This document shows positions 22,263 through 30,276 of a stretch of DNA of 33,583 bases, in pieces. A program made the position numbers and the translations under genes. The notes beneath the pieces are model-generated. The model did not search any database and had not been told where the DNA came from. It was given only the letters and a program-made list of their open reading frames with translations. This DNA comes from Dehalococcoidia bacterium (lineage in GTDB: Bacteria > Chloroflexota > Dehalococcoidia > Tepidiformales > Tepidiformaceae). Position 1 is the stretch's first letter; each line of letters begins with the position of its first letter. The stretch spans positions 1 to 33,583 of the forward strand of contig JAKUNN010000003.1 in NCBI GenBank assembly GCA_022451885.1. Direction: 5' to 3'.

Positions 22263-23630
22263 TTAGCTTTTACCCTCAGAATCTTGATCACGTCCAAACA
22301 TTTGCAACGCAATCCTAGTTGCTGAGCCTTTATCCCCAGGCTCTATTTCTCCATCAAGCACCATCTCACTTAAACGATCTTTGACACGTCCTATCCAAAA
22401 GCCTGGTTTACGACCACAAATTTCCATCAACTCATGACCATCAAGAGGGCTTTCAGCACGTAATGCAGCGGAATCTTCTTCTTCGATGCGCTGACAGGCA
22501 ATTTCTAGACCATCATGATATTCATCGTCATCATAAGTGTGACTGGCATTGTCAGCTCGTTTAAGTGCAACCATATCGCGCCAATGGCCATCCAAACGAT
22601 TCATGAAACGACGTACGAGACGGGCATCATTCAGTGTTGGTCGATCCATATGTCTACGTACCAGGAGGCTGATCGTATTTATATCTTGCTTACTTAACCG
22701 AAGACGTTGAGTAAGCTCTTCAGTCAATTCTGCTCCAACAATCTCATGGCGATAAAAACCCCATTCCCCATTCTTTTTAACATGTCTAACACTAGGCTTT
22801 CCAAGATCATGCATTAATGCAACCCATCTACGTAAACGCCGATTTTCTTGGCAATCAATCGAGGCAACAGTTGCAACAGTGTGACCCCAAACATCGAACT
22901 GGTGAAATCTGTTCTGCTCACAATCAGGCATCCCAGCTAACTCGGGCAAAATAATAGGTAGAGCACCAATTGCAGAAAGCAAATTAAGACCTTGTTCCGG
23001 GTAACTTCCTACCAATAAACGTTCTAACTCAGCGGTAATGCGCTCTTGTGAAAGTGATCGAAGTGACTCAACTGTTGATGTCATCCCCGCTTGGGTTGTT
23101 GGTTCCAAAGCAAAACCTAATTCACTTACAAACCGTACACCACGAAGAATACGCAGTGGATCTTCCTGGTACCTCTCTTTGGGTTCCCCTACTGTACGTA
23201 TAATTTTCTTTGAAAGATCCGCTAAGCCATCAAAGGGGTCAAGCCGCTCACCCGTAATTGTATTTTCAGCAATAGCATTTATCGTAAAGTCTCGTCGCGC
23301 CAGATCTTCATGAATTGTATGCCCGAAGGAAACATCAGGATGACGATCACCAGGGCAATAACTTTCACCTCGAAAAGTAGTGACCTCACACCATCCTTCG
23401 TCAGTTTCTATACCAATTGTTCCAAAGCGTTTCCCTATAGTTACAGTACGTGCTCTGAAACTTTCACAAATTGTAATTATAGAATCTGGTAAGGCTGAGG
23501 TAGCATAATCGTAGTCTCTTCGATCAACCGAAACACCCCTTAAGTTATCTCGCACAGCTCCACCTACAAGCCACAATTCATAGCCAGCATTTTCAAAAGC
23601 GGTGATTAAATCTTTTCTACTAGGAGCCAT
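22263..23630 (-). CDS. cca: CCA-adding tRNA nucleotidyltransferase with HD domain
   Basis: The 455-residue protein belongs to the class II nucleotidyltransferases. It shows LVGGAVRDNLRG (Gly23-Gly24, Arg27-Asp28), the metal-binding Asp39-Tyr-Asp41, RRDFTINAIA, and the nucleotide-recognition stretch DPLRILRGVRF. A C-terminal HD phosphohydrolase domain follows (ALMHDLGKPSVRH, about residues 270-285). It adds or repairs the CCA end of tRNA in the cytoplasm. Bacterial poly(A) polymerase is related, but the HD domain and length favour the CCA enzyme. It is the first gene of the minus-strand run that continues into the MFS, luciferase-like, MoaD and amidase genes. A 203-base intergenic region separates it from the ferredoxin gene upstream. 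Confidence 0.9.
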   Translation of the reverse strand: MAPSRKDLITAFENAGYELWLVGGAVRDNLRGVSVDRRDYDYATSALPDSIITICESFRARTVTIGKRFGTIGIETDEGWCEVTTFRGESYCPGDRHPDVSFGHTIHEDLARRDFTINAIAENTITGERLDPFDGLADLSKKIIRTVGEPKERYQEDPLRILRGVRFVSELGFALEPTTQAGMTSTVESLRSLSQERITAELERLLVGSYPEQGLNLLSAIGALPIILPELAGMPDCEQNRFHQFDVWGHTVATVASIDCQENRRLRRWVALMHDLGKPSVRHVKKNGEWGFYRHEIVGAELTEELTQRLRLSKQDINTISLLVRRHMDRPTLNDARLVRRFMNRLDGHWRDMVALKRADNASHTYDDDEYHDGLEIACQRIEEEDSAALRAESPLDGHELMEICGRKPGFWIGRVKDRLSEMVLDGEIEPGDKGSATRIALQMFGRDQDSEGKS

Positions 23631-23681
23631 GTATAAAGTGTAGCTGAATTAATCGCCGAGCTAACCACCAAACAGGCACCG

Positions 23682-23695
23682 CTTATTTAAATAAG
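23682..23695. repeat. 14-bp AT palindrome upstream of cca
   Basis: CTTATTTAAATAAG is a perfect palindrome in the 203-base region between the ferredoxin gene and cca, on whose minus-strand transcript it lies about 50 bases before the ATG. It is much shorter than the palindromes at 13258 and 16320 but has the same TTTAAA centre. It may be a weak operator or hairpin; chance is also possible. Confidence 0.3.
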
Positions 23696-23723
23696 TTAAA
23701 AAAACATCTTTGCAGTAAAGGTA

Positions 23724-23804
23724 TTAACCGGTGAAACGATTACGAAAACGATCAAAAAGAAATTGAATAAACCAAAACAAGGTCCCAAATAGCATCGCCC
23801 TCAT
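23724..23804 (-). CDS. Possible 26-residue hydrophobic small protein
   Basis: In the region between the ferredoxin gene and cca, an ATG at 23804 (minus) opens a 26-codon frame: a hydrophobic aromatic stretch (LFGTLFWFIQFLF) followed by a basic tail (DRFRNRFTG). GGGAA lies eight bases before the ATG. The composition would suit a small membrane-associated amphipathic helix. No family is recognisable, and a frame this short could be random. Confidence 0.25.
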   Translation of the reverse strand: MRAMLFGTLFWFIQFLFDRFRNRFTG

Positions 23805-23833
23805 CAAATAAATTCCCGAACCTTACTCATTAC

Positions 23834-24052
23834 CTAGTCTGGAACAACCTGTTCGGTATCGTCCTCACCTAACCTAACCGCATAACCAGGACAATTACTT
23901 CTGGCCCATGTTGCATCATCATGCGCATCACCTTCAGGGTCTGCATTTAACACTTCAGGAAAAGAATCATCTTTCTCTTTAAAAAGTTCTGGAAAATCCC
24001 TATAGCAATTGCCTGTTTTGATGCAGCGATTGTAATTAATCCATAAAGACAC
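23834..24052 (-). CDS. Small 3Fe-4S type ferredoxin
   Basis: The 72-residue protein has Cys10-x5-Cys16 (RCIKTGNC) and a third Cys54 followed by Pro (NCPGYAVRL). With only these three cysteines it fits the single-cluster [3Fe-4S] ferredoxins that often donate electrons to cytochromes P450 and some oxygenases; a [4Fe-4S] cluster would need a non-cysteine fourth ligand. The acidic composition is typical of ferredoxins. It lies 19 bases after fabF on the same strand, so the two are co-transcribed. No P450 gene is in the window. It could serve the Rieske or flavin enzymes, but its partner is not visible here. Confidence 0.88.
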   Translation of the reverse strand: MSLWINYNRCIKTGNCYRDFPELFKEKDDSFPEVLNADPEGDAHDDATWARSNCPGYAVRLGEDDTEQVVPD

Positions 24053-24071
24053 TATGTGCTCCTAAGTCTTT

Positions 24072-25331
24072 TTAAGGTTCGTATCTGGCAAGAATTAGAC
24101 AAGAATTCTGCCCTCCAAAACCAAAACTATTTTTTAGCGCCACCCTAACATCCTTTTTCCGTACACCTTCAGGAACATAGTCAAGATCGCAGGCCGGATC
24201 TGGATTCTCTAAATTGATTGTAGGATGAATTAAGCCTTCAACAATCGTTTTGACCGTGGCTACGGTTTCCATGCCCCCACTAGCACCAAGACCATGACCA
24301 ATCAAGCTTTTGGTTGCGCTAATTGCGAGTTTATATGCATCTTGTCCAAAAACATCTTTTAACGCGTTTGTCTCTGCACTATCGCCTACTTGCGTACTTG
24401 TGGCATGAGCATTTACGTAATCGACATCCCCTGGAGCTATACCGCTATCAGCCAACGCTTGGTTAATCGCTCTTGACGCACCGTTTCCATCCTCTGGCGG
24501 TGCCACAACATGAAATGCATCAGAGGTACAACCAAAGCCAGCAAGTTCGGCATATATCCTTGCTCCACGTGCATGGGCATACTCCTCACTTTCAAGAACA
24601 AGAAGGCCTGCTCCTTCACAAGGCACAAAACCATCTCGATTTGCATCAAATGGCCGACTAGCGGCCGAAGGTTCACCTGTACTACTTGTAAGCGCTTTCA
24701 TAGTACAAAAGCCAGCAAGACCTAATGCGCTTATTCCTGCTTCAGATCCTCCACCCAGCATGACATCGGCTCGTCCCATTCGAATCTGTAAAGCAGCTTC
24801 ACCAATTGCTTGCGTCCCTGCCGCACAAGCAGTAGAAAAGGTTCCGTTATAACCACGTAAACCATACTGCATAGCTACTTGAGCACCCGCCATGTTTCCC
24901 AAATGCTTCGAAAAAAAGAACGGGTCAATACGCATACCACCGCGTTCAAAAAGGGTTTCGCATGCCTCTTCTATCCCTGGAAAACCACCACCACCACATC
25001 CCGTCACGATACCTATTCGATCTCGATCTGCAGCATCTAAGTCAATTCCAGAATCCACCAATGCTTCATTCGCGGCAACAACTAATAATTGGGAAAATCG
25101 CGCCATTCTCCGAGCCTGCTTACGGCCAATTATGTCATTTGGATCAAAATCTTGAATCTCACCCGCAAATTTACAAGGGTAATCAGTTGTATCGAAATTC
25201 GTTATGTTTTTTATTCCTGATTTCCCCGTAATGAGACTCTCCCAGAAGGAGTCAACATCTAGGCCTGCCGGAGTAACCGCACCTAATCCCGTAATCACAA
25301 CCCTTTTTCTTGCTCTTAAAAGTTCATTCAT
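24072..25331 (-). CDS. fabF: 3-oxoacyl-ACP synthase II (KAS II)
   Basis: The 419-residue product is a full-length condensing enzyme with the Cys-His-His triad: Cys169 in FSTACAAGTQ, the first His in VNAHATSTQVGD and the second in LIGHGLGASGG. It begins with the usual RVVITGLGAVTPAG and ends with NSFGFGGQN. It elongates acyl-ACP with malonyl-ACP in fatty acid synthesis. No acpP, fabH, fabD or fabG is adjacent, which is not the usual fab cluster; instead the gene is followed by a ferredoxin. A role in a polyketide-like pathway cannot be excluded, but motifs and length are those of FabF. It is divergent from the CoA-binding fusion gene, with 100 bases between them. Confidence 0.92.
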   Translation of the reverse strand: MNELLRARKRVVITGLGAVTPAGLDVDSFWESLITGKSGIKNITNFDTTDYPCKFAGEIQDFDPNDIIGRKQARRMARFSQLLVVAANEALVDSGIDLDAADRDRIGIVTGCGGGGFPGIEEACETLFERGGMRIDPFFFSKHLGNMAGAQVAMQYGLRGYNGTFSTACAAGTQAIGEAALQIRMGRADVMLGGGSEAGISALGLAGFCTMKALTSSTGEPSAASRPFDANRDGFVPCEGAGLLVLESEEYAHARGARIYAELAGFGCTSDAFHVVAPPEDGNGASRAINQALADSGIAPGDVDYVNAHATSTQVGDSAETNALKDVFGQDAYKLAISATKSLIGHGLGASGGMETVATVKTIVEGLIHPTINLENPDPACDLDYVPEGVRKKDVRVALKNSFGFGGQNSCLILARYEP

Positions 25332-25431
25332 TCATCACATAACCTGCAATACATTGTAGCCTATACATCATCGGCGAATAAGGTTTTATAGAATAATAAA
25401 AGTCGAAATCTGAATTGAAGAAAATACCTGA

Positions 25432-26523
25432 ATGACGGAACTTGATTTCCCACCCCATATTGCCATGAAACGACGAGATGGCCGTTTCTCTGTTATCTTG
25501 CACCGCTCAATCGCGCTTCTTGATAAAGAACATATAGAAATTAAAAACGCGCGCAGTACAATTTATATACCACTACTAGGAATTCTCACATCCAGTGGGG
25601 CAGGGGCATTAATAGCTGTGCAAGCAGGAAATTTACCTCTCTGGTCCTTAATAACTCTCTTGCTTTTTTCAATATTTGTTTTCCCAACTTCAGTTATGGG
25701 AATTGTCTCGTCTTTAATAGGTTCCGACGTTGTAATTGATAAGCGAAAGGGCTCAATTACTTGGCAACAAGGCTATCTCGGACTTGGACTTGGGACACGT
25801 GAGCTTGTTCCATTCCCAAAAGTTGAAAAAATAGAAATTACAATTGAGGGTGACAAGCCTGAAAGATGGCGAGAGGAGGCAGACAATATAAGACAATTCT
25901 CGCTCGAATTAATTAAGACAAACGGGCGTAGATTGATATTAGCCCAAGTACCCGTCATTGCCAGCAAACAAGTTGACGGGATGGATAGAACATTCGCAGT
26001 TGGAAAAGTAATCGCAGATGCGATACAGGTCCCCATCTCAATCCCCTCAGACTGGGAATTGATCGAATTAGACATAGATACTGAACATGAGGAAATAAAA
26101 GACCCCGCTTTAAAAATCCTAATGGATGCCACTACTATTGCTGTAGTTGGTTTAGACTCCCGAACCGAACGAAGTGCATACCAGGTAGCAAAATACTTAC
26201 AAGACCAGCAGTACCGTATTATCCCTGTACCAACAAAGAGATCAGAAAAAGAAGTCTTGGGAGAGAAAGCCTGGGAAAGTCTGAAGGATATTCCGCTAGA
26301 AGTTGATGTAGTTAATCTTTTTGTACGTTCGGAACAAACTACCCCTTTTATTCAAGAAGCCATAGAAATCGGAGCAAAAGCAATTTGGCTACAATTAGAC
26401 ATATACAATGAACCAGAGCTTGCTCAAGCACGAAAAGTTGGAATAGCAACTACAGAAAATCGTTGCACAAAAATTGAACATCAACTTGCATCGGTGAATA
26501 AAAATAAACTCAAGGAAATCTAA
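25432..26523 (+). CDS. Membrane protein with C-terminal CoA-binding (YccU-like) domain
   Basis: The 363-residue protein joins two parts. Residues 1-230 hold two membrane helices (about 42-60 and 65-88) and a beta-rich region (GSITWQQGYLGLGLGTRELVPFPKV and so on), resembling a bacterial PH-like membrane domain. Residues 235-355 form a CoA_binding_2 Rossmann domain: TTIAVVGLDSRTERSAYQVAKYL, YRIIPVPTKRSE, VDVVNLFVRSEQT, AIEIGAKAIWLQLDIYNEPE, and the end motif ENRCTKIEH. The second domain is usually found as a stand-alone YccU-like protein; its fusion to a membrane domain is unusual. It may tether a CoA- or nucleotide-sensing domain at the membrane. It precedes purF by 71 bases on the same strand. 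Its function is unknown. Confidence 0.75.
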   Translation: MTELDFPPHIAMKRRDGRFSVILHRSIALLDKEHIEIKNARSTIYIPLLGILTSSGAGALIAVQAGNLPLWSLITLLLFSIFVFPTSVMGIVSSLIGSDVVIDKRKGSITWQQGYLGLGLGTRELVPFPKVEKIEITIEGDKPERWREEADNIRQFSLELIKTNGRRLILAQVPVIASKQVDGMDRTFAVGKVIADAIQVPISIPSDWELIELDIDTEHEEIKDPALKILMDATTIAVVGLDSRTERSAYQVAKYLQDQQYRIIPVPTKRSEKEVLGEKAWESLKDIPLEVDVVNLFVRSEQTTPFIQEAIEIGAKAIWLQLDIYNEPELAQARKVGIATTENRCTKIEHQLASVNKNKLKEI

Positions 26524-26576
26524 TTACACATACTTCTAATGAGGTATGCTAATGAGGCTTATAAAAGACTCTGCTA

Positions 26577-26585
26577 GGGAGAGGG
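26577..26585 (+). promoter_or_regulatory. Ribosome binding site for purF
   Basis: GGGAGAGGG is a strong purine-rich Shine-Dalgarno stretch. It ends nine bases before a CTG at 26595, six before GTA at 26592 and three before ATC at 26589. It supports translation starting here although no ATG, GTG or TTG is in frame. Confidence 0.6.
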
Positions 26586-26594
26586 CACATCGTA

Positions 26595-28007
26595 CTGAAC
26601 GATACAGACCATCCAAAAGAATCCTGCGGGGTTTTTGGTGTTTATGGACCTGGTGAGGACGTTGCACGACTAACCTTTTACGGCCTTTATGCATTACAAC
26701 ACCGTGGACAGGAAAGTGCTGGAATAGCAACTAGTAACGGAAAAGATTTTTCCTTGCATACCGGTATGGGATTAGTTTCACAGGTTTTTGACGAAGATAA
26801 CCTAGGAGATCTACAAGGACATATCGCTATTGGCCACACAAGGTACAGTACAACCGGTGGCTCAGATCCTTGCAACGCACAACCAGTGCTTGTTCAAGAC
26901 GCACATACAGGCGACACAATTGCCCTTGCACACAATGGAAACATTACAAACGCCTCAACTTTACGTGAAGATCTACTAGCACAGGGCATCAAGCTACAAG
27001 GTACTGCTGATACAGAATTAGTTGCTCATTTACTAGCGCAAGCACCCGGACAAAGCTGGGAGGAACGGTTTAAATATTTAATGAGGCGATTGAGAGGTGC
27101 CTACTCACTCGTAATCATGACAAAAGATACATTATTTGCCCTGCGCGACCCAATGGGAGTACGGCCACTCAGCATCGGACGATTGGGAAGTGGTTGGGTG
27201 GCAGCGTCCGAAACTTGTGCACTCCAGCACCTACACGCAACGGAAGAACAGAGAGAAGTCGAGCCAGGAGAAATCATACAAATTGATGCGACCGGAATGC
27301 GTAGTTTTCGCGCAGCACCAAGAAATATTCGACAAGCAGGATGCACACTTGAATACGTCTACTTTTCCAGGCCTGATAGCCATTTACGTGGCGAGCTCTT
27401 ATATCGTGCTAGAGAACGAATGGGTCAGCATCTAGCCCAAGAACATCCAGCAGATGCTGACGTGGTTATCGGAGTCCCGGATTCAGCACTGCCGGCAGCG
27501 ATAGGATATGCGCAAGAAGCTGGCCTTCCATATCGTGAAGGATTAGTTAAAAACCGTTACGTTGGGCGTACTTTTATCCAACCCGATCAACGAATTCGCG
27601 AAGCTGGGGTTGGTCTAAAATTTAACGCCCTTCGGGAAGTGCTCGAAAATCAACGCATAGTTGTCATCGATGACTCAATAGTTAGAGGAACAACAAAACC
27701 GCGGGTCGTGGAATTGTTAAGACGTGCCGGCGCAAAAGAGGTACACGTGCGTATTGCATCTCCAGTTATTACCTCCCCATGTTTTCTCGGCGTTGATATG
27801 GCAACAAAAACAGAATTAATCGGGGCTAATCTAGAAATTGAAGAAATTAAACAACACATTGGGGCAGACTCATTAGGATATTTAAGTCTAGATGGCCTCA
27901 ATAAAGCCATTGATGCTGGAGAAAATACCCTCTGCAACGCATGCTTTACTGGAAAATACCCACTTGATGTACAGGAACGTTTACCACTTGCAATTGCAGA
28001 GCTATAA
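26595..28007 (+). CDS. purF: Amidophosphoribosyltransferase, probable non-ATG start
   Basis: PurF makes phosphoribosylamine from PRPP and glutamine, the first step of purine synthesis. With a CTG start the protein has 470 residues, normal for the family. The short propeptide LNDTDHPKES is followed by the nucleophile Cys11 (ESCGVFGVYGP), then the Ntn glutaminase domain and the PRPP-binding motif VVIDDSIVRGTT. Cysteines that bind [4Fe-4S] in the Bacillus-type enzyme are present: AGCTLEYVYFSRPDS, SPCFLGVDM and LCNACFTGKYP. The frame is closed by TAA at 26562, and no ATG, GTG or TTG occurs before a TTG at 26754, which lies deep in the glutaminase domain. CTG at 26595, or ATC or GTA just before it, is the likely start. 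A sequencing error is the alternative. Confidence 0.93.
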   Translation: MNDTDHPKESCGVFGVYGPGEDVARLTFYGLYALQHRGQESAGIATSNGKDFSLHTGMGLVSQVFDEDNLGDLQGHIAIGHTRYSTTGGSDPCNAQPVLVQDAHTGDTIALAHNGNITNASTLREDLLAQGIKLQGTADTELVAHLLAQAPGQSWEERFKYLMRRLRGAYSLVIMTKDTLFALRDPMGVRPLSIGRLGSGWVAASETCALQHLHATEEQREVEPGEIIQIDATGMRSFRAAPRNIRQAGCTLEYVYFSRPDSHLRGELLYRARERMGQHLAQEHPADADVVIGVPDSALPAAIGYAQEAGLPYREGLVKNRYVGRTFIQPDQRIREAGVGLKFNALREVLENQRIVVIDDSIVRGTTKPRVVELLRRAGAKEVHVRIASPVITSPCFLGVDMATKTELIGANLEIEEIKQHIGADSLGYLSLDGLNKAIDAGENTLCNACFTGKYPLDVQERLPLAIAEL

Positions 28008-28011
28008 CCCT

Positions 28012-28341
28012 TTAGCGCGAACTTACACCGTAAGCAGCAACGCCAACTCCTAATACAGTAAATCCAACCAATAAAAGTATCCCGATAATAATCTCTTCTG
28101 CACCATCTTTAGTGCTTTCAGCAACAGTCATTTCTTCGGAATCGGCAACTTCTTGAAAAACAGACCCACTAGCTAAATCCGATATTGGCCCTTCTAAATT
28201 ATTCACTACTTCAGTAGTCAAAAAATTTCCCTCCCTTTCACTGGCAGAGACGGAACTAGTATTAACAAGAAAGACCGAACTTAGCATCATGGAAATAATA
28301 ACCACTAATGCTAGACGGGGGATTGAGAAATTGTAGAGCAA
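28012..28341 (-). CDS. Small exported/membrane protein with signal peptide and C-terminal helix
   Basis: The 109-residue product is read from a TTG start chosen because GGAGG lies five bases upstream (28347-28351 on the plus strand). A frame extension to 28440 would overlap the upstream gene by 71 bases and has no such site. A signal sequence (about residues 8-33, ending SVSA) is followed by an acidic, serine-rich linker and a second hydrophobic helix, IIIGILLLVGFTVLGVGVAAYG. The family is unknown. It probably sits in the membrane with its linker outside the cell. It begins 28 bases after the end of the gene at 28370-29194 on the same strand and may be co-transcribed with it; its downstream end is four bases from the convergent purF. 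Confidence 0.6.
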   Translation of the reverse strand: MLYNFSIPRLALVVIISMMLSSVFLVNTSSVSASEREGNFLTTEVVNNLEGPISDLASGSVFQEVADSEEMTVAESTKDGAEEIIIGILLLVGFTVLGVGVAAYGVSSR

Positions 28342-28346
28342 ATGAT

Positions 28347-28351
28347 CCTCC
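28347..28351 (-). promoter_or_regulatory. Ribosome binding site fixing a TTG start at 28341
   Basis: In the minus direction GGAGG precedes the TTG by five bases. It is the only strong site in this region and identifies the TTG at 28341 as the start. Confidence 0.7.
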
Positions 28352-28369
28352 AAAAACGTAATTTTCTTT

Positions 28370-29194
28370 TCAGGACACAGATGAAGGTATCGGGTCAACC
28401 ACCTTTTGGTCAATCCGACCCACATCAATAAAATGTTCATGGAGCTCAGAAATCCCGCTTTCAGACAGGGTAAACCCTCTCGAATTATATTCTGGCCCTA
28501 ATCTCGAAAGCATTGCCAAGCCCTTACGGGTATCACTCGCTACACGAGCACCATCCTGCCGGTGACAGCGAAATTTAAATAGCCAGTAAAGAAAACCTCT
28601 CCATTCACATTGAGAAAGCTCTTCCCCAAACTGTGTGCCAACAGAATCAGCATACCGGGCTATCAATCTATCAATATCTAAATCATAAATGCGCACAAAA
28701 ATCTGCTCAAAAAAACCAAGTCCTTCCCCGGGAAACGCCATAGCCCTTTGCTCTTTTACTATCTCTTCTTCGATGGCAAATTGTAAAGATTCCTCCACTA
28801 CTACTCCATATAAATAATTCAGATGTGCACTATATTTCCAAGCTCCGAGGCGTTTTTCAAAATCTTCTTCACTTAACGGAAGCGGCCATTTACCTTCAAA
28901 TAAAAATACCTCGACTTCATTTGGTGGGAGAAGCTCAGGAACTGCATCACATAAACGCTCAGCCAATCTTAGCCAATCAAAAGCTTCACCAGCATACAAA
29001 TATTTGTAATGAACACCATTAATGTTTTCTTCAGTAATACCCCAAGAACCTATAGCATCCAAAAGTGCATCAAACCAATGCTTCCCTCTTTCAATATCTA
29101 ATCGAAACTGTGAGACCACCTCTTCACTTGCCACACCAAGCTCTCCCATATCAACGAAAACATCTGTTTTGATAGGGTTTTCCAATTGGCTCAT
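28370..29194 (-). CDS. Uncharacterised soluble protein
   Basis: The 274-residue product (ATG at 29194; an in-frame TTG at 29233 is an alternative) has no signal peptide or membrane helix. It is acidic, aromatic-rich and mostly helical by eye: WFDALLDAIGSWG, YLYAGEAFDWLRLAERLCD, and a C-terminal block CEWRGFLYWLFKFRCHRQDG. I do not recognise a family or a catalytic motif. The AGGAT motif before the ATG is very close to it. The gene is divergent from holB with 77 bases between the starts, and the small exported protein follows on the same strand. It could be a lineage-specific gene of its group, judging only from the lack of recognisable features. Confidence 0.6.
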   Translation of the reverse strand: MSQLENPIKTDVFVDMGELGVASEEVVSQFRLDIERGKHWFDALLDAIGSWGITEENINGVHYKYLYAGEAFDWLRLAERLCDAVPELLPPNEVEVFLFEGKWPLPLSEEDFEKRLGAWKYSAHLNYLYGVVVEESLQFAIEEEIVKEQRAMAFPGEGLGFFEQIFVRIYDLDIDRLIARYADSVGTQFGEELSQCEWRGFLYWLFKFRCHRQDGARVASDTRKGLAMLSRLGPEYNSRGFTLSESGISELHEHFIDVGRIDQKVVDPIPSSVS

Positions 29195-29271
29195 ATCCTG
29201 ATGATAGCAATCAAAGGATTTAAAACGAACCAAATAATAGGATTATCTAAAAAACTCCTTACAATGTATCC

Positions 29272-30276
29272 ATGTCCCAAGACAAGAATAAAATCATAGG
29301 CAACACACTAGTGGTGGAAACATTGCAGCAAATGGCTAAAAACGGACAAGTTGCACATTCTATTTTACTAGCTGGCCCAGAAAAAATTGGACGTACAACT
29401 ATAGCTCTCCAATTTGCAGCAATGCTAAATTGCGAAGATACGGAAAGCTCCAAAAAACCATGCGAGCAATGCAGAACTTGCCGGTTAATCATGAACAAAA
29501 ATCATCCTGATGTAATTCATCTAGTTCCTGGAAATGTGCTATGCCGTGGCGAAGGCGGACATGAATCTCATCCCAACTCACGAGATATCAGGATTTGTCA
29601 AATACGTGGAGTTATTGAAACAGTCTCCAGATATCCTTTCGAAGCTCCGTGGAGAGTAATCATCATAGAACCTGCAGAACATCTTGGCCGTGAATCTGCA
29701 AATGCACTTCTCAAAACACTAGAGGAACCTCCGGAACACACTGTTTTTATTCTTATCAGTGCAACCCCCCATTCACTCCCCGAAACAATAGTAAGCAGGT
29801 GCAGACAAGTTACATGCTCTCTCGTAAATCCAAAAATTATTGAACAGGAGTTGCTGCTCAGAGATATACCACCTGAATTAGCAAGTAAAGCAACCAAAGC
29901 AGCAAACAAGAGGCCTGGAGAAGCGATTAAATTTTGTCACCACCCCGATCTAATCGAAACTCGCAATATGAAACTTGAAAATTGTAAAAATATCATTGCT
30001 GCAGGAAATACCGACCGCTTTCAATACGCATCTGAACTAGCCAATAATTGGCGAAAAGATCGATCAATGGTGTATGAAGAATTAGAGATCTGGAGCTCTT
30101 TTTGGGAAGAAAACCTTTTACAAACAGCTAGAACTGAAAACCTGACACATCCAACGATTCATGCATCACTAACTGGGTTAAAGGCTGTTGATAACGCAAA
30201 AAATAATTTAGACGCCCTAGTAATGCCTCGCTTATGCCTAGAGCTAATGCTGTTACAGTTTCCTGCACTTAACTAG
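29272..30276 (+). CDS. holB: DNA polymerase III delta-prime subunit
   Basis: The 334-residue protein is the clamp-loader subunit delta-prime. It has an AAA+ domain with the Walker A-like GPEKIGRTT (residues 35-43), a zinc module with Cys54, Cys64, Cys67 and Cys70 (CEQCRTC), the Walker B/linker region LLKTLEEPPEH, and the sensor motif VSRCRQ. The Walker A lysine is replaced by Arg (G-R-T), as is usual for delta-prime, which does not hydrolyse ATP itself. DnaX would be the alternative, but the degenerate P-loop and length favour delta-prime. The last eight bases overlap the convergent hydrolase gene. DnaE is encoded nearby at 31802-33583. Confidence 0.85.
   Translation: MSQDKNKIIGNTLVVETLQQMAKNGQVAHSILLAGPEKIGRTTIALQFAAMLNCEDTESSKKPCEQCRTCRLIMNKNHPDVIHLVPGNVLCRGEGGHESHPNSRDIRICQIRGVIETVSRYPFEAPWRVIIIEPAEHLGRESANALLKTLEEPPEHTVFILISATPHSLPETIVSRCRQVTCSLVNPKIIEQELLLRDIPPELASKATKAANKRPGEAIKFCHHPDLIETRNMKLENCKNIIAAGNTDRFQYASELANNWRKDRSMVYEELEIWSSFWEENLLQTARTENLTHPTIHASLTGLKAVDNAKNNLDALVMPRLCLELMLLQFPALN

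Noticed and set aside
26552-26656. ATG-started 34-codon frame overlapping the purF start
   Set aside because: Its translation is basic and shows no family pattern. It runs in a different frame from purF and ends inside it. It matters only if a sequencing indel joins the two.
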